NCBI RefSeq assembly: GCF_000024605.1
Contig: NC_013385.1
Coordinates: forward strand, 987,501 to 1,051,500
Direction: 5' to 3'
Length of the DNA stretch: 64,000 nucleotides
From: Ammonifex degensii KC4
GTDB taxonomy: Bacteria > Bacillota > Desulfotomaculia > Desulfotomaculales > Ammonificaceae
Every line of letters starts with the position of its first letter. The stretch's first letter is position 1. The position numbers and the translations under genes were made by a program. Positions 25,405 through 34,820 of the stretch are shown here, one piece after another. The notes beneath the pieces are model-generated. The model saw only the letters and a list, made by a program, of their open reading frames with translations. It was not told the origin of the DNA and ran no database searches.

Positions 25405-27098
25405 TGGCGATTGTAGGCATCGATGTCGGAGGGACGCATACCGACGGGGTTTTGCTGGTAGGCCGGACTTTAAAGGCTTGGACGAAGTTGCCGACGCGCG
25501 AAGACCTGGGGGCCGTATTGACCGAGGTCTGGCACCGCCTGCTGGAAGAGGGAAGAGTGAAGCCTGAGGAAGTTTCGCGTATCACCTTTAGCACCACTCT
25601 TATCACCAATCTGGTAGCCAAAAAAGAGCTTCCGCCAGTGGGACTGGTGCTCATTCCCGGGGGAGGGGTTGATCCCTCCCTGTTTTATTACGGTGCCGCT
25701 TCCACCTTGGAAATCCGGGGTATGGTCGATTTCCGAGGACGGGAATTGGTACCCATTGACGAAAAAGAGGTAGAAGAGGCAGCGTGCCTTTTGCGCCAAC
25801 AGGGGCTAAGGCGGGTGGCGGTGGTGGGCAAGTTCAGCCACCGGTATCCGGCTCAGGAAGAGCGGGTGGCAGAGTGGCTACACCGAATCGCTCCGGAGTT
25901 GGAGATCACTCTGGGGAGCAAAGTGGCCGGAGGGCTGGGTTTCCCTCGGCGGGCAGCCACCGCCGTGCTTACCGCCGCTATAAAAGAGCACTTTGACGCT
26001 TTCTACCGCGGGCTCCAGGAAGGGATCAGTCGCGCCAGTTGCCCGGCTTCCCTTTTTCTCCTGCGGGCCGACGGGGGCACCATGCCCCTTGCCTACGCTC
26101 TCCAGCGCCCTGTGGAGACGGCCTTTTCTGGTCCCGCCGCCAGCGCCATGGGAGCCCTGGCTTTGTCCCAACCGGACTTAAGCGCAGTGGTACTGGACGT
26201 GGGGGGAACCACCACCGACATAGCTCTTCTTTTGGAAGGCCATCCCCTAACTTACTCCCGGGGGGCGGTTTTGGAGGGTAGACTCCTGCAGCTTTCCTCA
26301 CTGGCGGTACATTCCGTTCCCTTGGGCGGCGACAGCTGGGTGCGGGTGGAGAGAGGAGAGCTGCGGGTAGGGCCGGAGAGGAAAGGCGGGCCCTATGCCT
26401 GTGGTGGGCCGGTACCCACCTTGACCGATGCCCTGCGAGTGTTAAATCTTTCCTCTTTCGGGGACGAAAAGAGAGCCTGGGAAGCGATGCGGCAGGTAGG
26501 GGAGGAGCTGGGCGGAAAGGATCCCCAGGCCACTGCGCGGGTCGTTCTGGACCAGGCCGTTCGGGAGCTGGCGGAGGCCGTTAGAGTTACCCTCGAGCGC
26601 TGGGCGCAGGAGCCAGCCTACCGCCTCTGGCAGGTCAAACACCAACTCCCTCGTCCCCAGAAACTTATCGGAGTGGGAGCAGCTGCTTCTGGGCTGGTTC
26701 CGGAGGTGGCCCGCTGGTTGGGTTTAGAACCCTTTGTACCTCCTCTGGCCCCGGTGGCCAATGCTTTAGGAGCGGCTCTAGCTCGGGTTACACTCAGCCG
26801 CACCTACGTGCTCGATACCCAGCAGGGGCGGATAAGCGTTTTGGAAACGGGGAAACAAGAAAGACTGAACCGGAGAGGAGACCTTCTCCCCCCGGAGGCG
26901 GAGGAACTGGCCCTGGAGCTTTTTCGACGCGAGGCCTTATCGCTGGGTATCGACCCCGAAGGGGCAAGGGTTACCTCTTCGGAGGTTTTTAACGTGGTGC
27001 GCCACTGGCGCCGGGTAGGCAGAATATATGAGATAGAAGTTCGTTTGCCACCAGGAGTACTTTTCTTCATGATGGAGGAAGGAACGGTTGTGCTTTAA
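25404..27098 (+). CDS. Hydantoinase/oxoprolinase family ATPase (HyuA-like)
   Basis: 564-aa member of the HyuA family: phosphate-1 loop GIDVGGTHTDGVLL at the N-terminus, FSGPAASAMGA and VVLDVGGTTTDIALL in the middle, LIGVGAAASGL in the adenosine region. These ATP-dependent enzymes open hydantoin, oxoproline or acetone-type substrates, often with a HyuB partner that is absent here. A similar stand-alone protein with the GTHTDG loop is common in Moorella-type genomes and methanogens. Start set at ATG 25404; an upstream in-frame start inside the preceding gene lacks a ribosome site. Converges with the HTH gene 3 bp downstream. Confidence 0.85.
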   Translation: MAIVGIDVGGTHTDGVLLVGRTLKAWTKLPTREDLGAVLTEVWHRLLEEGRVKPEEVSRITFSTTLITNLVAKKELPPVGLVLIPGGGVDPSLFYYGAASTLEIRGMVDFRGRELVPIDEKEVEEAACLLRQQGLRRVAVVGKFSHRYPAQEERVAEWLHRIAPELEITLGSKVAGGLGFPRRAATAVLTAAIKEHFDAFYRGLQEGISRASCPASLFLLRADGGTMPLAYALQRPVETAFSGPAASAMGALALSQPDLSAVVLDVGGTTTDIALLLEGHPLTYSRGAVLEGRLLQLSSLAVHSVPLGGDSWVRVERGELRVGPERKGGPYACGGPVPTLTDALRVLNLSSFGDEKRAWEAMRQVGEELGGKDPQATARVVLDQAVRELAEAVRVTLERWAQEPAYRLWQVKHQLPRPQKLIGVGAAASGLVPEVARWLGLEPFVPPLAPVANALGAALARVTLSRTYVLDTQQGRISVLETGKQERLNRRGDLLPPEAEELALELFRREALSLGIDPEGARVTSSEVFNVVRHWRRVGRIYEIEVRLPPGVLFFMMEEGTVVL

Positions 27099-27101
27099 AA
27101 C

Positions 27102-27410
27102 TCATGATCCCCCCTTTCTTACCCCTACTAGGGCGTAAGTGTAATAGTCTCCCTTGGTGAACTCTTCCTTGACCTTGCCGTACTTGCGCAGAGAAGCCAA
27201 GTGCCGCATGACTTTAACGGTAGAAAGTCCTGTCTTTTCCGCTATCTCCGGCACAGTTAAGGAAGTTCCTGCTTCTTTAATTGCAGTCAAAATTTTATTC
27301 TCTTCCCTGATCAACTCGCGCAAAGCCTCCTGCTTTGCTTCTGGCACTGGACGCCGGGCACGCATAGCTGCTACCGTGCTCTTCTGCTCGTTGCGCCTTT
27401 CTTCAGCCAT
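27102..27410 (-). CDS. Winged-helix regulator next to hdr genes
   Basis: 102-aa protein with an HTH (ILTAIKEAGTSLTVPEIAEK to LSTVKVMRHLASLRKYGKV, about residues 38-80). It is followed by a short beta wing (KEEFTKGDYYTYALV) and preceded by a basic N-terminal tail. It starts 1 bp after the hdrA stop codon and is last of the mvhD-hdrA-hdrA-HTH operon, so it probably regulates that operon. The repeated AGTATC motifs upstream of mvhD are its possible target. Confidence 0.8.
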   Translation of the reverse strand: MAEERRNEQKSTVAAMRARRPVPEAKQEALRELIREENKILTAIKEAGTSLTVPEIAEKTGLSTVKVMRHLASLRKYGKVKEEFTKGDYYTYALVGVRKGGS

Positions 27411-27411
27411 C

Positions 27412-29382
27412 TCAACGCACCCCCTCCGCTATTGCCGCATCGATCATGGCCGCAAACTGATCTATCGTGTATCCCCGTACCCCTAGAGCCATCTGAGGAC
27501 ACATGGCAGCACAGGCCCCACAGCCCTGGCAAACCGCTTCGTTTACCTCCACCTTACCGTCCTTCAGCTTAAGCGCTCCGTAACTACACTCCTCCAAACA
27601 GATCCCGCAGCCGTTGCAGCGCTCCGGATAAACCTCAGCCACAAAAGGTTCGAGCTCCACGTGGCCTCGTGCCAACAAAACAGAAGCCTTGGCCGCTGCT
27701 GCTCCTGCTGAAAGCGCCGTCTCAGTGATATCTTTCGGCCCCTGAGCTGTACCAGCAACAAAGAGACCCTCCACTCCCACCTCCACCGGTCGCAACTTGG
27801 GATGAACCTCCAGGAGGAACCCGTCTTCCCCCACTGGTAAACGAAGCTTTGCTGCTATTTCTTTTGTTCCTTCGCTCGGTTCCATCCCTACCACCAGCAC
27901 CACCAAGTCGGCAGGCACTATTACTGTCTCCCCAAAGGTCAACAAGTCCTTGACCTCCACCGTGAGGTCACTATCTTCCCGTTTTACCGTCGGCGGCTCT
28001 TCGGGCCGGTAGCGGAGAAAGATTACACCGTCGCTTGAAGCTCCTTCGTAGTAGTCCTCGCAGTCCCGACAGTAAGTACGGATATCCTGGTAGATCACGA
28101 AAACTTCGCTTTCAGGGTAGCGTCGCTTGATCTCTCGTGCAGCCTGTAGGGTGGCAGTACAGCAATAGCGAGAACAGTACTTATTCACCTTCTCTCCTTC
28201 TTTAGGAAGTTGCCGACTCCCCACGCAGTTGATAAAAACCACGTTCTTTATCTTGCGGGCATTTGTGGTCTGGGGTATCCTGAGTTCCCCTTTGGTGGGA
28301 CCGGAGGGAGAAAGCAAGCGTACTAGCTGGGGAAGGGTGATGACCTCCGGGAATACTTTGTATCCGTACTCCCCCTTCTTTGGCTCGTAAGGGGTAAAAC
28401 CCGTGGCTAAGATGATAGCTCCCACGGAAAGAGAGTAGATCTTTTCCTTTTGTTCGAGGTTAATAAGCCCTCGGGGACAGACCTTTACGCACTCACCGCA
28501 CTTGGTGCAGTGATCCAGATCGACGGCATATCGGGAAGGAAAAGCATCAGGGTGAGGGAAATAAATGGCCTTGCGCAAGGAAAGCCCGTAGTTAAAGGAG
28601 TCGGGAACTTCTACAGGACAAACTTCCTCGCAGCGTCCACAGCGGTCGCACTTCTCGTCCACCAGCAAGGGACGCTGCTTCACTTTTACCTTCCAGTTAC
28701 CGACAAAACCCTCTACCTCTTCCAGAGTGGTGGCTGGATAGAGTCTGATTTTGGGGTGTTGCGCCACCTTTTTCAGCAGTTGTTTGAGCAGGGCTGGTGC
28801 TTCTTCCTCCGTGGGATAAACTTTTTCTAGTTGCGCCATCCTACCTCCGAAGAAGGGGGAGCGTTCGATGAGATGTACCTGGAAACCGCGTTCAGCTAAA
28901 TCCAGCCCGGCCCTTAGGCCCGCTACTCCTCCTCCCACTACCAGGACTTCGGGGCGTGCAGCCACACGGATGTTCTCCAGGGGTTTGGCCAGCTTCACCT
29001 TGGCTACCGCCATGCGGACCAGATCCTTAGCTTTCTCTGTAGCCCGGTAAGGATTGTCGGGATGAGCCCGGCTGCACTGCTCGCGGATGTTGGCAATTTC
29101 CAAAAGATAAGGGTTAAGCCCGGCCCGGCTTAGAGCCTTGCGGAAGGTAGCCTCATGAAGTCTGGGCGAGCAGCAAGCCACTACCACTCGGTTGATCCTG
29201 CCCTCACGGATGTCCTTCTCTATCAAACCCTGGCCGGGGTTGGAGCACATAAAGATGTAGTCACGCGCTACCGCCACTCCTTCTAGGGTAGCAGCATAAG
29301 CAGCCACTTCGTCAACCTTTACCACATCGGATACGTTGCCGCCACAGTGACATACATAGACCCCTACTTTCGTCTCCGACAA
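27412..29382 (-). CDS. hdrA: HdrA-type FAD/Fe-S electron-bifurcation subunit
   Basis: 656-aa HdrA. Order: N-terminal CHCGGN cysteine motif, FAD loop VLVVGGGVAGLRAG (about 146), ferredoxin-type sites CDRCGRCEEVCP and CTKCGECVKVCP in the middle, and two C-terminal clusters CNGCGICLEECS and CQGCGACAAMCP. HdrA binds FAD and splits electrons between ferredoxin and a low- or high-potential acceptor in heterodisulfide-reductase-like complexes. No hdrB or hdrC is in the window, so the physiological acceptor is open. Partners here are the MvhD-like protein and a second, broken HdrA. Confidence 0.92.
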   Translation of the reverse strand: MSETKVGVYVCHCGGNVSDVVKVDEVAAYAATLEGVAVARDYIFMCSNPGQGLIEKDIREGRINRVVVACCSPRLHEATFRKALSRAGLNPYLLEIANIREQCSRAHPDNPYRATEKAKDLVRMAVAKVKLAKPLENIRVAARPEVLVVGGGVAGLRAGLDLAERGFQVHLIERSPFFGGRMAQLEKVYPTEEEAPALLKQLLKKVAQHPKIRLYPATTLEEVEGFVGNWKVKVKQRPLLVDEKCDRCGRCEEVCPVEVPDSFNYGLSLRKAIYFPHPDAFPSRYAVDLDHCTKCGECVKVCPRGLINLEQKEKIYSLSVGAIILATGFTPYEPKKGEYGYKVFPEVITLPQLVRLLSPSGPTKGELRIPQTTNARKIKNVVFINCVGSRQLPKEGEKVNKYCSRYCCTATLQAAREIKRRYPESEVFVIYQDIRTYCRDCEDYYEGASSDGVIFLRYRPEEPPTVKREDSDLTVEVKDLLTFGETVIVPADLVVLVVGMEPSEGTKEIAAKLRLPVGEDGFLLEVHPKLRPVEVGVEGLFVAGTAQGPKDITETALSAGAAAAKASVLLARGHVELEPFVAEVYPERCNGCGICLEECSYGALKLKDGKVEVNEAVCQGCGACAAMCPQMALGVRGYTIDQFAAMIDAAIAEGVR

Positions 29383-29408
29383 TTCTCCCCACCTCTCTTA
29401 AGCAATTT

Positions 29409-30705
29409 TTAGAGTTCGGTTAGATAAGCCGAAGCCCGCATAGCAGCAGCGCCAGCTTGCATCACGGTATCTACTATGTCTTTGGGCCCCTCCGCCACTC
29501 CGGCCACGAAAACCCCGGGGATATTGGTGGCGGTGGGATCAAGTTTGGGCGAAACGGTTCTTATAAAGCCGTAATCGTCTATATCGAGGTCGGAAAGGAG
29601 CCGCGCAATGGCCTTGTGCTGGGGCCGGATACCCAGAGCAAGAACCACCATCTCGTATTCCTCATCCACAATTCGGGAATCTTCCCCTATGATTTTTGCT
29701 CGCAGAAGGAGGTTGCCGTTTTCCTTCTGGGTGATCCGAGCAACTCTTCCCTTGAGAAAGCGGACCCCTACTCCTTCTGCCCGCCGGTAAAACTCCTCAA
29801 AACCCTTGCCGTAGGCGCGGATGTCCATGTAGTAAACGTCCACTTCAACTTTACGCAGGTTTAGGATGGTGGACTGGGCTTGCCTGATGGTATACATGCA
29901 GCAGACCCGGGAACAGTAAGGATAACCCACCCGCGGGTTACGGGCGCGCGACCCGACACAGAGAATAAAGGCTATCCGCCTGGGTATCTTGCCATCGGAG
30001 GGCCGCACCACCGCTCCATAGGGGCTGTTGGCAACTAGGAGCCGGTCCATGGTCAGCGAAGATATGACATTGGGGTACTTCCCCGCACCGTATTGCCCCA
30101 GGCGGCTAGGGTCGAAGAACTTGAAGCCAGTAGCGATAATAACCGCTCCTACTTCAATCCTTATGGTCCGGGGTTCCTGACTGAAATCTATGGCTTTGGC
30201 GGGGCAAACCCGTTCGCAGGTTCCGCAGAGCACGCAGTTGTCTAAATCCACCACCGCTACTTTGGGCACCGCTTGGGCAAAAGGGATATAGACGGCCTTG
30301 CGTGCCCCTAGGTAGTTGTCGAACTCACTGGGAACGTCTACCGGGCAATTGTTCTCGCAAACTCCACAGCCCACGCAGCGGGTCTCATCTACATAGCGGG
30401 GCTTTTTGCAAAGAGTTACACGAAAGAGTTACACGGAAGAGCTTGCCTTCTCGCTTTATCTCCTCCACCTCGGTATAAGTCATTAGCTCTATTTGCGGGT
30501 GATTGGATACAGACGCCATCTTAGGGGTAAAAATACAACTTGGACAATCCATGGTGGGAAACACTTTCTGCAGCTGGATCATTCGGCCGCCGATGCTTGG
30601 CTCTTTTTCCACCAGGTATACTTTAAACCCTTGGTCGGCCAAGTCTAGGGCTGCCTGTACCCCAGCGATACCTCCGCCAATTACCAAAACCTCTTTTGCG
30701 CCCAA
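29409..30705 (-). pseudogene. Second HdrA-like (QmoA-type) gene, broken by a 13-bp duplication
   Basis: The N-terminal frame has the FAD loop [14 protein letters not shown] and the [12 protein letters not shown] motif. The C-terminal frame has CVGCGVCENNCPVDVP and CVLCGTCERVCPAKA and ends in a FAD-binding half (GVFVAGVAEGPKDIVDT). The break is an exact tandem duplication of 13 bp: AAAGAGTTACACG at 30410-30422 is repeated at 30423-30435. Removing one copy restores [17 protein letters not shown] and gives one protein of about 428 aa, the size of QmoA-like HdrA without the N-terminal Fe-S domain. As it stands translation stops after about 106 residues. Confidence 0.9.
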
Positions 30706-30706
30706 A

Positions 30707-31159
30707 TTACCCTACCTCCTTTTCCTTGTGCAATTTGGCTCGTGCCTCTGCGTAGGGTGTGGGACCGAGAAGCTTAAGGATTTCCGTCATCTCTTCCGTC
30801 ACCTGCTTGAAAACATTGGTACAGACACTGCAGATGGCCTCCACGCGCAAACGATCTGCCTCTATACCCATCTCTCTGAGTTTTGGTGCGAGCTTTTTCA
30901 TGCGCTCGCGTGTGCGCTCCACCCCTCTCTTAAAGGCACAGTCCTGAGGGTAGCAGGTGCCGATGATTATTCCGTCCACTCCCTTGCGAAACGCCTCCAG
31001 CACTAGGTTGGGAGGGACCATGGAACAGCACCGTACCCGAATAAGGCGGACGTTCGGGGGATAAGTTATCTTGCTGAGCCCTGCTACATCAGCACAGGGA
31101 TAGGCACAGCGCTCAGTGGCAAACATCAGGATCAAGGGTTCATATTCTTCTTCCGTCAT
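30707..31159 (-). CDS. mvhD: MvhD-like electron-transfer subunit
   Basis: 150-aa MvhD family protein carrying a 2Fe-2S type centre that links hydrogenase or dehydrogenase to HdrA. Cysteines: CAYPC near the N-terminus, [18 protein letters not shown] and CSVCTN. The start at ATG 31159 has GAGAGGAAGAG just upstream; an in-frame ATG at 31207 has no ribosome site but cannot be excluded. The stop lies 2 bp before the second hdrA start. First gene of the operon. Confidence 0.88.
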   Translation of the reverse strand: MTEEEYEPLILMFATERCAYPCADVAGLSKITYPPNVRLIRVRCCSMVPPNLVLEAFRKGVDGIIIGTCYPQDCAFKRGVERTRERMKKLAPKLREMGIEADRLRVEAICSVCTNVFKQVTEEMTEILKLLGPTPYAEARAKLHKEKEVG

Positions 31160-31207
31160 CTCTTCCTCTCGAACCAGCTCGTCTACCAAGTTCTCTCTTC
31201 CTTGCAT

Positions 31208-31586
31208 TTAGTATTTAAAAGATTCGAAGAACAGCGGGGCCTCTTCACGAGGAACTTCCCGGCTTTAGCTACCTTCAATGTGTATTTAAGTATCCTTTGG
31301 CGCATGTTCGAGTATCACTAATTAAGTATCACTAAATGCACATCATAACTTTAATATCTAAGTATCGCTAAACAAGCACTTTAGCCTTAATTTCAAACCT
31401 GCTTAACGTTTTAAACTCTCAATTTTCAATTAAATCCTTCCACCGATACCTTGTCAAGAGGTAAGGTCAAGTAGGTTAGGTAAAGTTGCCACGAAAACCC
31501 TTAAAGGATAGAAGGGACTAGAAGAAGAGAGACTTTAGCATTTCTTTTGAAGGACAAAAGATTAACTAAAAACGGCCACCTCAAGC
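31208..31586. other. AT-rich intergenic region with AGTATC direct repeats
   Basis: About 380 bp of unusually AT-rich sequence between divergent mvhD and terC. AGTATC occurs in the same orientation at 31289-31294, 31311-31316, 31325-31330 and 31361-31366. Three copies are extended as AGTATC(A/G)CTAA. A probable regulator-binding array for the hdr operon. No convincing minus-strand -35/-10 pair could be fixed and no gene is seen. Confidence 0.6.
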
Positions 31587-31616
31587 TTGACAGGTACTGT
31601 TGGCGGTGGATATAAT
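31587..31616 (+). promoter_or_regulatory. Promoter of terC
   Basis: TTGACA (31587-31592), 18-nt spacer, TATAAT (31611-31616): near-perfect vegetative promoter. It leaves an untranslated leader of about 145 nt before the terC ATG. I looked for a yybP-ykoY manganese riboswitch there and did not find its conserved parts. Confidence 0.85.
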
Positions 31617-31768
31617 CGAGCCAGCTGTCAAACCAAGGAGGGAGCTATCTTTTTCGCTTATTTAAGAGAGCAGGGGTAACCGGCGGATTTGTAGCAAGCT
31701 AGTGGAATTTCAAGACTTTTGGGGTTCTGCGGGAAGCTAAACTTCAATCAGTGAGGAGAGGAAAGTCT

Positions 31769-32707
31769 ATGCCCTGGTGGGCATGGGTCGCTTTTACCGC
31801 CTTTATCGTTGGCATTCTCATGCTGGACCTCTTTATCATTCACGGGAAACCTCATGCTGTTTCCTTTAAAAAGACAATCGGTTTTGTTGTTACCTGTGTA
31901 ATTCTGGCGCTGCTCTTCTGTCTATTAATCCTCTTCTGGCAGGGCCCAACCAGAATGATGGAATTTCTGACGGTTTACGTGATTGAATTCTCCTTGAGCG
32001 TCGACAATCTCTTTGTTTTCCTCATGATCTTCACTTACTTTAATGTACCCGCCCCCTACCAGCACCGGGTACTATTCTGGGGGATCTTGGGGGCGTTGGC
32101 CTTGCGCGGCATCTTCATTGCTGCCGGGACTGCCCTTCTCGCCAAATTTCACTGGATGCTCTATGTCTTCGGCGCCTTTCTCGTTTTTACCGGCGTCAAG
32201 ATGGCTACCGTCAAAAATGAAGGGATTGAACCGGCGAAAAACCCAGCAGTGCGGTTCGTCAGGCGCTGGATGCCAGTGACGGATTACTTTGATGGCCAGC
32301 GTTTTTTCACCCGCCAGGCAGGCAAGCTTATGGCCACTCCCTTGTTTCTGGTTCTGCTAGCGGTGGAAACCACGGACGTTATCTTTGCCTTTGATTCCGT
32401 CCCGGCTGCTTTGGCAGTGTCCCGCGAGCCTTTCATCGTTTGGACCTCAAATGCATTTGCCATCCTTGGTCTACGCTCGCTCTACTTTGTCTTGGCACAC
32501 ATTATGGGCCTGTTCCGCTACCTGAAGTACGGCCTATCCGTCATCCTGGTTTTCATCGGGACAAAAATGCTCCTAAACTCTCTCTATCACATTCCCATTC
32601 ACATCTCCCTGGGGGTGGTCATCGCCATCGTGGGCCTCTCGGTGATGGCCTCTCTATTGATTCCGGCTTCCGGGGAGGAAAAGGAAAAGGATGCCCCAGA
32701 GCTGTGA
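31769..32707 (+). CDS. TerC/Alx family membrane protein
   Basis: 312-aa integral membrane protein with about nine helices. EFSLSVDNLFVFLMIF and VETTDVIFAFDSVPAALAV are the two acidic motifs of the TerC/Alx family, which exports manganese or helps metallate secreted proteins. ATG 31769 follows GAGGAGAGGAAAG; the in-frame GTG at 31751 is part of that ribosome site. The C-terminus is charged (SGEEKEKDAPEL). Single gene with its own promoter. Confidence 0.93.
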   Translation: MPWWAWVAFTAFIVGILMLDLFIIHGKPHAVSFKKTIGFVVTCVILALLFCLLILFWQGPTRMMEFLTVYVIEFSLSVDNLFVFLMIFTYFNVPAPYQHRVLFWGILGALALRGIFIAAGTALLAKFHWMLYVFGAFLVFTGVKMATVKNEGIEPAKNPAVRFVRRWMPVTDYFDGQRFFTRQAGKLMATPLFLVLLAVETTDVIFAFDSVPAALAVSREPFIVWTSNAFAILGLRSLYFVLAHIMGLFRYLKYGLSVILVFIGTKMLLNSLYHIPIHISLGVVIAIVGLSVMASLLIPASGEEKEKDAPEL

Positions 32708-32837
32708 AGTATGCGTCGCGGGAATCAAGCCGGCCTGGCCTGAGTAGTTTGATCCTTTGGTGAAGTGGTTGCCGAAGGTTGCTCTAGGGGAGCGAGGTCT
32801 CAGCGGCGAAAGAACCTTCTCAAGTTCACCAAAAACT

Positions 32838-32860
32838 AGCCGCCGGAGGCCCCGGCTTTT
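32838..32860 (+). terminator. Candidate terC terminator, interrupted by an IS
   Basis: AGCCG (32838-32842) pairs with CGGCT (32853-32857), followed by TTT. The T-tract continues into TTTAA, the duplicated target of the adjacent IS1182-like element, so the IS appears to have landed in the terminator tail. Confidence 0.5.
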
Positions 32861-32862
32861 AA

Positions 32863-34696
32863 GGGGCTGTTGAAAAAGGCCTTCTTTCTACCTTGGACTA
32901 AGCTATGGCCCGCTGAAAAACAATCGGGCCGGAGCACAAAGCTGTTAAGTTTGACTGAATCAAAGAAAAACTCGACCTGGTTTGAACCTGGTTGGCTTTT
33001 AGGGTTCTAGCAGGCATAGCAGCCTCCCTTACTTTGGGAGGTTTTCTCCTTGTTAATGCCTTGACCATACGCTTTATGTTCTGGGCCGTAGCAGTTAGCA
33101 GGCACTGTTCTTTAACATGTTCAAGACCTCTAAACTTAGCCCTCCTAAGCCCGTGGTATTCCTTAGCTTCCCCAAATACAGTCTCGGGTCCAGTACGCCG
33201 CCAGATTGCAGCCTCCCGGGCTTCAGGGCGCTTGAGTAGCCGATCAACGTATTCAAACACCCGTGCGTCTACATGCCGTTTGATAGTCCGACCTACCTTC
33301 TCAGAAGTGGTACGCTGAGATTTATACGGGCAATCCTTACAGTCTCTGGGCCTTGTCCGGTACACCTTCATAATCCCGCGGTCTATACACCCTTGATACC
33401 GGAGAACTTTGCCGTTAGGGCAAATATAGCAGTCTTCCTTGGCATCATACCGGAACTTTTCCTGGGGCCAGATGTTTCGGTTGGTTTCATGAAAGTTTTG
33501 ATGGGGAATGAAAGGTTTGATGCCCAGCGCCAGAAGTTCTTTGTAGACGCGTGATTCACCGTGGGCCTTGTCACCCGATACGGAGTCCACCCGAAAGCCA
33601 AACTTGAACATCTGGGAAGTTATCATGGGAACCAGTACTCGGGCCTCATCAGCGTTGCCGGGAATTACTTCAACCCCAGTGATAATGTTGTACAGGCTAT
33701 CTACTGTAACACACTCGATGTAGCCCAGCTTTTTCGGTTGCCCGGGACGGGCAAATATCCTGGCGTCCGGGTCAGTGCGGCTTATGTGAGTAGCGTTGGT
33801 CTTCTTCTCTGACCTTCTTGACTTGCCCGACATCTTTTTGCCGCCACCGGCTTTGGAAGCAAAACTCAAGCCCTCTTGCGGGGTATCCGCAGTGTCGTCT
33901 GTTACCAAGGCATCCTCTGGCCCGGACGCAACAGAACAGAAGTTTCCATTCGAGCCGGGAGGTGTTCCAGAATCATCTAGTGTAGTTCCCTCTTCCATGG
34001 ACATTTGCTGCTCTTCTTCCACCTCTGGTGTCACAGGATTTTCCTGTTCTACTTTTTGGATGTACTCCGCAGGGGACATCTCAACTACCCGCCTGGGTAC
34101 CATGGAATCGTAGGAAGCGTTGGCCTGAATAGTAGTACCGTCAAAAGAAAGGTGCTTGCCGGCTACTAGACCCGCTGCCATGCACTGCCGAACAATCTCA
34201 TCAAAAATCTCCTGAAAGACAGAAGTACCCTTGAAACGGCCGTGGCGGTTCTTCGACAGGGTGGAATGGTCGGGAATCTCCTCGTCCAGCTCGTACCCTA
34301 TGAATTCCCGGAAAGCCAGGTTGACCCGAATCTGCTCCATTAGTTCGCGTTCGGAAGTAATGCCGTAAAAATAGCCTATGAGCAGTATCCGGATAAGCAC
34401 TTCGGGGTCAATGGAAGGCCGGCCGGTGTGGGAATACAGATGAGCCACCTTTTTCCGGATGAAGGAGAAGTCGACTACCCTTTCTACCTGGCGCAGAAAG
34501 TGGTTTTCTGGGATAAGGCTGTGCCAGCAACCAAAGAACATAGAACACTGACGCACTTTTTGACCCATCATCTACTCTCATCCCTTCAAAACAACCTACA
34601 ACACTAATGTACCACAACACGACCGTAACTACAACATAAATGCCTCATGGTTTAATCAACTTTCTTGTTTGTCGCAATTTGTTTTTCAACAACCCC
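32863..34696 (-). mobile_element. IS1182-like insertion sequence, 1834 bp
   Basis: Ends GGGGCTGTTGAAAAA (32863-32877) and its inverted partner at 34682-34696 with one mismatch. Both sides carry TTTAA (32858-32862 and 34697-34701), a target duplication. One intact transposase on the minus strand. Both ends and the gene are whole, so the copy may be active. Confidence 0.92.
32898..34571 (-). CDS. IS1182-family transposase
   Basis: 557-aa DDE transposase. The N-terminal DUF772-like part (TGRPSIDPEVLIRILLIGYFYGI) is followed by LSFDGTTIQANASYDS (first D), VSGDKAHGESRVYKEL (second D) and the C-terminal ETVFGEAKEYHGLRRAKFRG (E) block. An acidic, low-complexity linker (about 190-260) is typical of this family. 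Complete and in frame. It has no link to the neighbouring terC and aldehyde oxidoreductase genes beyond insertion. Confidence 0.93.
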   Translation of the reverse strand: MMGQKVRQCSMFFGCWHSLIPENHFLRQVERVVDFSFIRKKVAHLYSHTGRPSIDPEVLIRILLIGYFYGITSERELMEQIRVNLAFREFIGYELDEEIPDHSTLSKNRHGRFKGTSVFQEIFDEIVRQCMAAGLVAGKHLSFDGTTIQANASYDSMVPRRVVEMSPAEYIQKVEQENPVTPEVEEEQQMSMEEGTTLDDSGTPPGSNGNFCSVASGPEDALVTDDTADTPQEGLSFASKAGGGKKMSGKSRRSEKKTNATHISRTDPDARIFARPGQPKKLGYIECVTVDSLYNIITGVEVIPGNADEARVLVPMITSQMFKFGFRVDSVSGDKAHGESRVYKELLALGIKPFIPHQNFHETNRNIWPQEKFRYDAKEDCYICPNGKVLRYQGCIDRGIMKVYRTRPRDCKDCPYKSQRTTSEKVGRTIKRHVDARVFEYVDRLLKRPEAREAAIWRRTGPETVFGEAKEYHGLRRAKFRGLEHVKEQCLLTATAQNIKRMVKALTRRKPPKVREAAMPARTLKANQVQTRSSFSLIQSNLTALCSGPIVFQRAIA

Positions 34697-34757
34697 TTTA
34701 ACCCTGGGGAGGGAGTCAACTACTGGATCTTGACGCAATCTCCTAGAAGAAGGCTAA

Positions 34758-34786
34758 TTGACACTCCTACCGGGGTGGTCTATAAT
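34758..34786 (+). promoter_or_regulatory. Promoter of the aldehyde oxidoreductase operon
   Basis: TTGACA (34758-34763), 17-nt spacer, TATAAT (34781-34786): perfect consensus, 34 bp before the ATG at 34821, with GAGGGGGGAGAAG as ribosome site. Confidence 0.92.
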
Positions 34787-34820
34787 GGAAAAAAATTTCA
34801 TTCTGTGAGGGGGGAGAAGT

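Noticed and set aside
31617-31768. yybP-ykoY manganese riboswitch before terC
   Set aside because: Common for this family, but the conserved loop sequences are not found in the leader.
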